The notes beneath the pieces were generated by a model. That model saw only the letters and a program-made list of their open reading frames with translations, was not told where the DNA came from and did no database searches. A stretch of 37,147 nucleotides of DNA from Caldifarciminota bacterium. GTDB taxonomy: Bacteria > Hydrothermota > UBA3073. The translations under genes were made by a program, and so were the position numbers. The stretch is taken from positions 1 to 37,147 of the forward strand of contig JAUWGP010000027.1 of NCBI GenBank assembly GCA_030606335.1, given 5' to 3'. Below are positions 1 to 7,981 of the stretch, piece after piece; the first letter of the stretch is position 1, and every line of letters starts with the position of its first letter.

Positions 1-261
1 GGTAGAAAATTAAGAAAAAAATAAAAAACCTCTGTGCTCTCTTCTATTGAACCCAAAGTTTGCCAGAGGTGAGCTACAAGCAAGAAAAACACTGATAGTG
101 AATTTGAGTACACAGAGAAAAATAAATATTATCTCTCTGTGGCTCCCCTGTTAAATAAAGTACCAGAGATTATTACTTATACTTAATTTTGTAAATATTT
201 AACAGGGTGAATCTGTGGTGAGATTTTTAACAATACTGTTGTTGGAATAGGAGAATAAATT
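1..261. other. Gene-free left edge with repeat fragments
   Basis: No coding region is supported. The stretch is AT-rich and holds a 12-bp perfect inverted repeat, CCCTGTTAAATA at 146-157 against TATTTAACAGGG at 196-207. It also holds a 37-bp block at 183-219 that recurs on the other strand at 13391-13427. A ribosome-binding site (AGGAG near 250-254) serves the gene starting at 262. No clear -35/-10 pair was found. Confidence 0.6.
183..219 (+). promoter_or_regulatory. 37-bp block shared with the skp-like leader
   Basis: This 37-bp block is identical to the reverse complement of 13391-13427. Here its 3' end is 42 nt from the start codon at 262. In the other copy the gap to the skp-like start at 13349 is 41 nt, in the same orientation relative to the gene. 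The following ~40 nt, including the AGGAG site, are also recognisably similar. It could be a duplicated promoter/leader, or a mobile repeat that happened to land there. Its function is not known. Confidence 0.55.
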
Positions 262-1314
262 ATGGAGAAACAATCCTCCTCTATCATTCAAAAGCTTGGC
301 ATTTCTTACGAATATGCTCTTGCCATTGGTAACAGCTTAGACCTCACAGAAATGCTTCATGAGGTTATTCACACAATCGTGCATAAAACGAATGCTCATC
401 GCGGTATAATCTGGTTTAAGGGTGAAAAAGAAAAGGATTTACAACCCATAGTAAGTGCTGGAATCAGAATAGAGAATGTGCTAGAACAAAAAGGTATTAG
501 TTCTTTAAATAAACGCTTTAAACAAATATTAAAAAGACAGCAAAATATACTTATAAATAAAGATGAAAAAGATTTTTTACGGTATTGCACTATCCTGACA
601 GGAAAAGAAGAATCTGCATTAATTATTCCCATAGACAATATAGCTATACTTCATCTAATTTATGCTATCAGGGGAATAGTAGATGAAGGATTAGTAAATC
701 TACTTTTCGGTCTTTCTCAAAAGTTAAGCGTTGCCATAAAGGCCTGTATTGCACATGAGAAAATCGTTGAAGAAATACGGGGTAGAAAGAGGACGGAGGA
801 ACAGCTAAAGAGTTCAGAAGAACAATATCGCACCTTAATTGATAACATTCAGGACGGTGTTTTTATCATACAGGATAATGAAATGCAATTTGTAAATGGG
901 GCATTTGCCAAAATAGTAGGATATACTGTAGAGGAAGTCGTTGGGATGGATTTTAGACAACTTATTGCACCAGAAGATAATAAGATGGTTATAGATCGTT
1001 ACCGTCGAAGACAAGCGGGAGAAGACGTCCCCAGGGAATACGAATTCCGTATGCTGCACAAGGATGGTATAACCAGAGTCATTATCAATATGAATGTTGG
1101 ACTCATCACTTATAGAGGAAAGGTAGCAAGTATGGGAACTGTGAAGGACATAACCGAGCGTAAGCGTGCAGAGGAGGAGCTGAGAATACGGTTGAATGAA
1201 CTTGAGGTTTATCACGTGGGTACCCTGGGACGGGAAAACCGAATCATTGAACTAAAACATGAGGTGAACAAGCTGTTGGAAGAACTCGGTAAAGAGAGAA
1301 AGTATGGGGTGTAG
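262..1314 (+). CDS. PAS-domain sensor protein lacking an output domain
   Basis: This 350-residue protein has a GAF-like N-terminal half (about residues 10-160) and a clear PAS domain (about 185-300). The PAS begins after the linker EEQYRTLIDNIQDGVF and ends with the PAC signature GTVKDITERKRAEEEL. The last ~45 residues are a charged coiled coil containing the phrase RENRIIELKHEVNKLL, a tail often seen on PAS proteins. No histidine-kinase, GGDEF or other catalytic domain follows and no membrane segment is visible, so it is probably cytoplasmic and acts through a partner. The kinase hub starts 146 nt downstream on the same strand and is the obvious candidate partner (inference). AGGAG 7 nt before ATG supports the start. 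The GAF assignment is weaker than the PAS one. Confidence 0.8.
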   Translation: MEKQSSSIIQKLGISYEYALAIGNSLDLTEMLHEVIHTIVHKTNAHRGIIWFKGEKEKDLQPIVSAGIRIENVLEQKGISSLNKRFKQILKRQQNILINKDEKDFLRYCTILTGKEESALIIPIDNIAILHLIYAIRGIVDEGLVNLLFGLSQKLSVAIKACIAHEKIVEEIRGRKRTEEQLKSSEEQYRTLIDNIQDGVFIIQDNEMQFVNGAFAKIVGYTVEEVVGMDFRQLIAPEDNKMVIDRYRRRQAGEDVPREYEFRMLHKDGITRVIINMNVGLITYRGKVASMGTVKDITERKRAEEELRIRLNELEVYHVGTLGRENRIIELKHEVNKLLEELGKERKYGV

Positions 1315-1460
1315 ACAATTGACGATTAAGGACAAGTAAAAAGGAAAAAGTTAAAAGGAAATTATTGTGATTTAGGGATTGAAGAAGGAAAGCAATTGAA
1401 AATAGAAAATCTAAAATCGTAAATTGAAAGGCAATAGTCAATCGAAAATAGTAAATTGAA
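1315..1460. repeat. Degenerate AT-rich spacer repeats before the kinase hub
   Basis: The spacer contains two near-copies of an 18-mer (1393-1410 and 1439-1456, CAATTGAAAATAGAAAAT and CAATCGAAAATAGTAAAT) plus repeated TAAATTGAAA. The second TAAATTGAAA runs into the ATG at 1461, so the hub's start codon lies at the edge of repeat-like DNA. No Shine-Dalgarno site is visible before that ATG. Confidence 0.45.
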
Positions 1461-4400
1461 ATGATTGAAGAAGATAAAAAAAATAAGAAAGGGTCAAAAG
1501 GACTCATTGCCAACCGTTATTGTATAATAAAGGAGATAGGCAAGGGTGGGATGGGGGTTGTATATCTTGTTGAGGATATTCTAAAAGAAAACAGACTGGA
1601 GGCATTAAAGACAATCAAAAAGGAGATAGTCAATGAAAGTATTCTGGAGAGTTTCAAGAAGGAATTTGAGGTTATGACCCGGCTCAGGCATCCAAATCTT
1701 GTTCGGGTCTATGACTTTGGGTTTGATGAGACAGGAGATACCTACTACATCACCATGAAATATGTAGATGGTATCTCATTAAAGGATTTACTAAAACAGC
1801 AAAAGAAACTCTCAGAAGAGGAGACACTGAATATTATAGCCGCCTTATGCAGGACACTGGAATTTATCCACACCAGAAAGATACTGCATCGTGATATCAA
1901 ACCAGGTAATGTCATGCTGATAGGAAGTGATATAAAGGTAATGGACTTCGGTCTGGCTGATTTAGGTAAAGAGAGAGAGTATAAGACCAAGGGTACATTA
2001 CTTTATATGGCTCCTGAAATCCTGCAGGGACAAGTCCCATTAGAAAAGAAATTTCTAACGGGACAAGTTGACCATAGAGCAGATATATTTGCATCAGGTA
2101 TGACACTATACGAACTAATCACAGGTAAGAAATTCTACGGCAAACAGCAACCTAATACTATAATCAACATCTTGAAAGATAAGCAGAAATTTACACATTA
2201 TAGAGACATTACCTTGGGCAAAGTAGAAAATCCTGACACAAGAGAGATTATTGCCAGGATGATGGAATACAAGCCGGATGATAGATACCAATACTGCTCT
2301 GAAATCATCCTTGCAATCAATAAGACCCTAAAGAGAAATTACGCCCTTGAGACTAAAGAAACCAGAGAGGCATATGTATTGGGTGCCGGCTTTGTGGGTA
2401 GAAGAGAAGAATTATCTAAACTGAGAGAGTGTTTAGAGCTGCAAGAAAATAATAAGGTTCTTATGGTGAGGGGTAGGACAGGTATTGGCAAGACTCGCCT
2501 GTATCAGGAATTCAAGAAATACTGTCAACTTCAGAATATTCCATTTCTTGAGGCAAACTGCTCAGAGAAGATCTCTACCACCTATGCACCCTTCTTAGAT
2601 ATTCTAAATGAATTATTACTCAACGCATCTAAGGAACTGATTCGAGCCTACGGACCTGAGCTTAAAAAGATACTCCCATATCATAATAGATTAAATAAGG
2701 TGAAGGTAAATCCTACCCAGGACCCAAAAACAGAACGAGGAATCCTAATTGAAAACATAACAGGTTTCCTTTTGGGTTATGGAAAAAAACAGAAGACAAG
2801 AATAGCACTTTATCTCGATGACCTGCACTGGGGAGATGAAGGCAGTCTGGAGGTGCTTCAAGAATTGATGTATAAACTTTCCTTAGAGAAAAATCGAGAA
2901 AATAATCTTCGTATTTATGTCAGTGCCAGGGAAGAAGAGATAGAAAACATTGAATATGCTTTGGAGAAATTAAGAGATAAGGGAAGATTGGAAGAATTTA
3001 TACTCAAGCCCTTTGATACAAAGAATGTAAACAATTACATAGAAGCCGTTTTTGGAAAGGATTATATAGACAGCTCACTGAAAACTGCAATCCCTGAAAT
3101 AGGAGAAAAGGTAGGGGGAAACCCATTCTTTTTACAGGAGCTTATCAAATCATTAGTAGAGAGAGAATTAATTACAAGACATATATTAAAGTGGAGGTTA
3201 ATCCAATCCATTAAAGAGGCAGAAGTTCCGGGGAATCTAAAAGAGATACTCCAAAAGAGAATGGACGGATTGGGACTAAACCCTGGTGAGAAGAAAACAT
3301 TACAGGTTTTTGCCTTACTAAATAGAGGTATAGACATTGATACATTTAACCAGATAATTCATAAAAAAATAGATATTGACACTGCTAAACTACTCATTGA
3401 TATGGAAAGGAGGGAGTTACTTACATCAGAGAGTATTGAGGGAAAGATAGAGTACAGATTTGCCCATTCTCTGATAAGAGAGGTACTTGAGGAAGAGATA
3501 GAAGACAAAAAGGGATTACACCATCATATTGCCGAGAGACTGGAAACCCTTTACAGAGATAATCTTGAGGATTATATAGAAGAGTTAGCCTACCACTACA
3601 GTAAAACAAGAGATAGAAAAAAGGCTTTACATTATTTAGAAAAAGCAGGAGATAAAGCAAAAACAAGCTATTCAAATGAAAAGGCAATAGACTACTGTAA
3701 CCAATTGCTTGCTCTCTTAGGAAAAGAAGAGAAGGAAAAAAGGATAGAGATACTACTCAAAAAAGGTAGTATTCTTGAACTTATTGGTAAGTGGAAGAAT
3801 GCAGAGGCTGTCTATCATGAGAGCCAGAAGTTAGCATCAGAAGCGGGAATTAGCTCTTTAATTGCCAGAGGTAAAAGCTATATGGGAGACCTCTTACGTA
3901 AGAGAGGTGACTATAAAAAGGCATTGGAATGTTTAGAGGATGCCCAGCAAATATACAGCAGCTTAAAAGATAAAGAAAATATTGGTGCGGTTATTGGAAA
4001 AATGGGGTTTATCTATTATTATCAGGGAAATTATTCCAAAGCAATGGAGTATCAAAAAAAGGCATTAAAGATGGCAGAAGAGGTGGGTGATAAAAGGGGT
4101 ATCAGTTATGTTGTGGGCAGCATAGGACTTATTTATTACAGGAAAGGGAACTACTCCAAAGCTATGGAATACTGTGAAGAAAAATTAAACATTGCTGAAG
4201 AGTTAGGAGATAGAAAGGGTATTGGTGAAGCTATGGCCAATATGGGACTTTCTTATCAGGAGCAAGGAAATTACCTAAAAGCAATGGAATACCATGAAAA
4301 GGGCTTAAGGTTAAGCGAAGAGTTGGGTAATAAAAAAGTTATTGGCCATGTTGTAGGCAATATGGGAATTATCTATGCAAAGCAAGGGAATTACGCAAAG

Positions 4401-7400
4401 GCTTTGGAATGTTTTGAAAGGGTTTTAAAAATTGCGGAGGAATTAGGCGATAAACGTGTTATCAGTACTACGGTAGGCAATATAGGAAATATTTATAAGG
4501 AGCAGGGAAATTATTCCCGGGCAAAAGGGTGTTATGAAAGGGACCTAAAGATTAGCGAGGAATTGGGTGATAAATTAGGCATCAGTATCGCGACAGACAA
4601 TTTGGGCAATCTATTTAAAGAGTTAAAGGAGTATACCAAAGCAGAGAAGTATTATGACCGAGCAATAAAATTAGGTAGAAAATTACAGCTAAAATATTAT
4701 CTATCTGGCTATATGTATTATAAGGCAGACTTGTACTTCATTCTTAAAAGATTTGAAAAAGCAAAAATACTGAATGAAAAAGCCCTAAGTCTCTCCGAAG
4801 AGATAAAACGGCAGGATATATTATTCTTGGCATGTGTGTTATCTGCAAAGATTAATTTTGCTATGGGCGATAAGGAAACAGCTATCAGTACACTTGAGGA
4901 TCTTATTTCCCCGACCAAAGAAGAGTGGGAAATTGCAACCTTAAATTATGAGCTCTATAAAATGACAAATAAAAAGACTTGTGGTCAAAAGGCTCAAAAA
5001 TTATATCAGGTGTTATATAAAAAGAAACCGAATATAGAATATAAAGAGAAAATAGAAGAGTTAGAAGATGTAAGTCAAGCTCAAAAAAGGAAATTAGTTG
5101 AAGTGAGTACAGAAATAAAGAAACCAAAAGATGTCAGGACTGGTGACACCGCTAATTATTTTTCAGAATTTATTAATATCGTCTTAATGCTTAATAGTGA
5201 CCTAATATTATCAGAACTTCTTAAGAAAATTGTAAGTTTAAGCATACGTTTTATAGATGCTGATAGAGGATTTTTAATGCTCTATAATCAAAAGGGTGAA
5301 TTACAAATAGAGGTTGCAAAAAATCGTAAAGGTGAAGATTTACCAGTAAAACATCTTAAAGTAGATACTATACATCAAAAACAGGACTTGCTAATATCCC
5401 AAACAGTGGTTAATAAAGTAATAAAAGAAGGTAAATCCCTCTTTGTACCAAATATTGCAGAGGTAGAGGGACTTGCAGATGCTCAAAGTGTGGTTGATAT
5501 GAAGCTCCAATCTGTAATGTGTATTCCTTTAGGTAGAAGACTCTTTAAAGACAATTCAATAGAAATTCATCGCAGAGATTTGCTTACAAGCGAGGAACGC
5601 CTGGGAATACTATATCTGGACAGCCATCAATTGACAGAAGAAAGTAGGTTCACAGGAGAAAATCTACATCTACTTCAGGCTTTGGCAGATCAAGCCTCAG
5701 TTGCCATAGCTAATGCCATACTTTATAAGAAAGTAAATATTGACCCTTTAACTAAACATTATTTGCGTCCTTATTTTGAAAACATTATGAAGTTAGAGGT
5801 TACTTACAGTAAAAAGCATGCATTATCTTTCTGTGTACTTATGATTGACATCGATTTTTTCAAGAATATTAATAGCTCATATAGATATGAAACAGGCAAC
5901 TATGTACTCCAAACAATAGGTGAAATATTAAGGAAGACACTTCGAATATCCGATATTTGTGCCAGATATGGCGGGGATGAATTTGCAGTGATTCTGCCAG
6001 ATACAGACCCAAATCAGAGTATACTTATTGCTAAAAAAATACTAAAAGCTATAAATTCGTATACCTTCTCCTGTGGTCAAGTAACTGTAAGTATTGGAAT
6101 AGGCGTATATTCTGAACATACTAAAGAACCACAAAAATTACTAAGGCAGGCTGATAAGGCGTTGTTGAAAGCCAAAGAAGAGGGACATAATTGTTATAAA
6201 ATATGGCAGAGGTCATATTCTTTACCCGAACGAGGTCATATTACTGATATCTTAACAGGGGACCCAATCAGAGATTATCGAAATGTGGAGATGCTTCTTC
6301 ATAGCATTCAGGTGGCTACTTCAACTCTGGATTTAAACAAACTTTTTAATAGAATTGTTGATACAATAATAGAAATAACAGGCACCGAACGTTGCGTTTT
6401 AATGATGGTTAATAAAAGAAATGAATTAAAAGTCAAGGTGGCGCGTAATAATAAAGGAGAAAAACTAAGGAAGGACATTCAGTATAGTAAGTCTATTGCC
6501 AATAAAGTGCTAAAAACAGGGATTCCTGTTTGTCTAAAAGATATTGGGGAAGAACTTGCTACAGAGAGTCAGATAGAACTTAGTTTGCGAAGTGCAATGT
6601 GTGTTCCTTTATATGTAAAGGAAAATCGATTTGGAGTAATTTATGTAGATAGTCGCCAGACAGTTCGTAAGTTTACTGAAGCCGAGTTGACTTTTTTTGC
6701 TGCTCTTGCCTCTCAATTGGCTTTTGTTATTGAGAATGCACGTCTGCATGATGAGGCAATTAAGGCTGGAAAGATAAAAGAAAGGATATTAGAAAAAATG
6801 GTCAATGAAAGAACTGCTGAACTCAGAGAAACTCAGAAAACATTAGTAGATGTTGCACATAGAGCCGGGATGGCTGAGATTGCCAGTGGTATCCTCCATA
6901 ATGTTGGAAATGTATTAAACAGCGTTAAAGTTTCCTCACAAATTCTCAGAGAGAATATTGAGGAATCAAAAATTAATAGTCTAAATAAGGCACTTAACCT
7001 TATAGAACATCATTCCGATGATTTAGACAAGTATATTACTAAAGATGAAAAGGGGAAAATACTTCCAACATACCTTATACAGGTTGGAAAAGCACTAAAG
7101 GATGAACAAAAAAGCTATCTGGAAGAACTGTCTAATTTAAATAGTGGTATCAACCATGTTGAAGAGATTATCACTGTTCAACAAAACTATGCAGGGGTTT
7201 CTGGAGTTATAGAAACAATATCATTGTCAAAAATGATGGATGATGTCATCAGAATGTATCAAGATAGATTTGATAAATATAATGTTAAAATAGTTAGATA
7301 TTATAAGAAGACTCCGTCAATCTCAGTGGAAAAAGGTAAATTGATGCAGGTCTTTGTTAATCTCTTAAAAAACGCACAAGAATCTCTAATTATAAAAGGT

Positions 7401-7730
7401 GATGAAGAAAAAGTAATTACAATAAACATTTCTGAAGATAAAGGAAAAAAATGTCAAATAGTTGAAATAATTGATACTGGCATTGGCATTCCAAAGGAAA
7501 ATCTCAACAGGATATTCTCATATGGATTTACTACCAAGAGAGATAGTCGTGGTCTTGGTCTTCATACCAGTGCCTTGACAATGGCTGAACTAAAAGGGAA
7601 GATATTAGCCTACAGTAAGAGTAAGGGAATGGGTGCAAAGTTTACTGTGATTGTTCCAATAAACAAAAATGACTATATAGCCACAAAGACACCAACCTGC
7701 CTGCCGGTAGGCAGAGACACAAAGGATTAA
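1461..7730 (+). CDS. Giant Ser/Thr kinase - AAA ATPase - TPR - GAF - GGDEF - GAF - histidine kinase
   Basis: This 2089-residue cytoplasmic signalling hub has, in order: a Ser/Thr kinase (about 20-290; glycine loop GKGGMGVVY, Lys50, HRD 143-145, DFG at 162, APE), so it looks active; an AAA/STAND-like ATPase (about 310-690; Walker A GRTGIGKT 338-345, Walker B LYLDDLHW with Asp453/454); a TPR array (about 780-1180) of 40-residue units; GAF (about 1231-1424); GGDEF (1428-1595; GGDEF at 1504-1508, I-site RISD at 1495-1498); a second GAF (about 1608-1765); and a histidine kinase with phospho-His candidate His1813 in ILHNVGN, N box near 1971, G1 DTGIGIP at 2005 and G2 GLGLH. STPK-AAA-GAF-HK giants are a known architecture; a GGDEF between the two GAFs is unusual. 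The last ~20 residues appear to be repeat-derived. There is no membrane segment. The start is uncertain because no ribosome-binding site is visible. Confidence 0.93.
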   Translation: MIEEDKKNKKGSKGLIANRYCIIKEIGKGGMGVVYLVEDILKENRLEALKTIKKEIVNESILESFKKEFEVMTRLRHPNLVRVYDFGFDETGDTYYITMKYVDGISLKDLLKQQKKLSEEETLNIIAALCRTLEFIHTRKILHRDIKPGNVMLIGSDIKVMDFGLADLGKEREYKTKGTLLYMAPEILQGQVPLEKKFLTGQVDHRADIFASGMTLYELITGKKFYGKQQPNTIINILKDKQKFTHYRDITLGKVENPDTREIIARMMEYKPDDRYQYCSEIILAINKTLKRNYALETKETREAYVLGAGFVGRREELSKLRECLELQENNKVLMVRGRTGIGKTRLYQEFKKYCQLQNIPFLEANCSEKISTTYAPFLDILNELLLNASKELIRAYGPELKKILPYHNRLNKVKVNPTQDPKTERGILIENITGFLLGYGKKQKTRIALYLDDLHWGDEGSLEVLQELMYKLSLEKNRENNLRIYVSAREEEIENIEYALEKLRDKGRLEEFILKPFDTKNVNNYIEAVFGKDYIDSSLKTAIPEIGEKVGGNPFFLQELIKSLVERELITRHILKWRLIQSIKEAEVPGNLKEILQKRMDGLGLNPGEKKTLQVFALLNRGIDIDTFNQIIHKKIDIDTAKLLIDMERRELLTSESIEGKIEYRFAHSLIREVLEEEIEDKKGLHHHIAERLETLYRDNLEDYIEELAYHYSKTRDRKKALHYLEKAGDKAKTSYSNEKAIDYCNQLLALLGKEEKEKRIEILLKKGSILELIGKWKNAEAVYHESQKLASEAGISSLIARGKSYMGDLLRKRGDYKKALECLEDAQQIYSSLKDKENIGAVIGKMGFIYYYQGNYSKAMEYQKKALKMAEEVGDKRGISYVVGSIGLIYYRKGNYSKAMEYCEEKLNIAEELGDRKGIGEAMANMGLSYQEQGNYLKAMEYHEKGLRLSEELGNKKVIGHVVGNMGIIYAKQGNYAKALECFERVLKIAEELGDKRVISTTVGNIGNIYKEQGNYSRAKGCYERDLKISEELGDKLGISIATDNLGNLFKELKEYTKAEKYYDRAIKLGRKLQLKYYLSGYMYYKADLYFILKRFEKAKILNEKALSLSEEIKRQDILFLACVLSAKINFAMGDKETAISTLEDLISPTKEEWEIATLNYELYKMTNKKTCGQKAQKLYQVLYKKKPNIEYKEKIEELEDVSQAQKRKLVEVSTEIKKPKDVRTGDTANYFSEFINIVLMLNSDLILSELLKKIVSLSIRFIDADRGFLMLYNQKGELQIEVAKNRKGEDLPVKHLKVDTIHQKQDLLISQTVVNKVIKEGKSLFVPNIAEVEGLADAQSVVDMKLQSVMCIPLGRRLFKDNSIEIHRRDLLTSEERLGILYLDSHQLTEESRFTGENLHLLQALADQASVAIANAILYKKVNIDPLTKHYLRPYFENIMKLEVTYSKKHALSFCVLMIDIDFFKNINSSYRYETGNYVLQTIGEILRKTLRISDICARYGGDEFAVILPDTDPNQSILIAKKILKAINSYTFSCGQVTVSIGIGVYSEHTKEPQKLLRQADKALLKAKEEGHNCYKIWQRSYSLPERGHITDILTGDPIRDYRNVEMLLHSIQVATSTLDLNKLFNRIVDTIIEITGTERCVLMMVNKRNELKVKVARNNKGEKLRKDIQYSKSIANKVLKTGIPVCLKDIGEELATESQIELSLRSAMCVPLYVKENRFGVIYVDSRQTVRKFTEAELTFFAALASQLAFVIENARLHDEAIKAGKIKERILEKMVNERTAELRETQKTLVDVAHRAGMAEIASGILHNVGNVLNSVKVSSQILRENIEESKINSLNKALNLIEHHSDDLDKYITKDEKGKILPTYLIQVGKALKDEQKSYLEELSNLNSGINHVEEIITVQQNYAGVSGVIETISLSKMMDDVIRMYQDRFDKYNVKIVRYYKKTPSISVEKGKLMQVFVNLLKNAQESLIIKGDEEKVITINISEDKGKKCQIVEIIDTGIGIPKENLNRIFSYGFTTKRDSRGLGLHTSALTMAELKGKILAYSKSKGMGAKFTVIVPINKNDYIATKTPTCLPVGRDTKD
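3906..4625 (+). repeat. 120-bp tandem coding repeats (TPR units)
   Basis: Within the hub gene, codons for G-N-Y-x-K-A-x-E recur at 3906, 4026, 4146, 4266, 4386 and 4506, with a divergent unit at 4626. This is an exact 120-bp (40-residue) period. Units share phrases such as AEELGDK and GNxGxIY, typical of the 40-residue TPR class. The near-identity of the middle units at DNA level suggests recent duplication or conversion between units. Confidence 0.85.
7668..7730 (+). repeat. Palindromic repeat absorbed into the 3' end of the hub gene
   Basis: The last codons lie in an imperfect GC-rich palindrome, CTGCCTGCCGGTAGGCAG, flanked by CACAAAGACACC and AGACACAAAGG. It yields the tail PTCLPVGRDTKD after the end of the histidine-kinase fold (FTVIVPI). 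Related wording (GCCACCAAGGCACGAAGTCACAAAG) reappears in the spacer at 7846-7870. The tail is therefore probably a repeat insertion that supplied a new stop codon. Confidence 0.6.
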
Positions 7731-7789
7731 TATGAATTTCATTTCCTTTTTTTGAAATAGGATATAGACATTTTAGGTAAGGAATTCTC

Positions 7790-7818
7790 TTGACATTCAA
7801 TAAATTTGGTGATATAAT
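7790..7818 (+). promoter_or_regulatory. Consensus sigma-70-type promoter
   Basis: TTGACA at 7790-7795 and TATAAT at 7813-7818 are separated by exactly 17 bp. Transcription would begin near 7825 and run into the histidine kinase starting at 7982, giving a leader of about 155 nt. The leader contains repeat fragments related to the tail of the preceding gene. Confidence 0.8.
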
Positions 7819-7981
7819 TATATAAACAAAATTAAATACTATTCAGCCACCAAGGCACGAAGTCACAAAGAAAAAATACAATATTAATCTAATTAAAAGA
7901 ATAAAAAACTTATTGCCTTAGTGTCTTTTTGGCAATGTTGTTATGGTAAATTAATTACAAATAAATAACAAGGGGATAATA

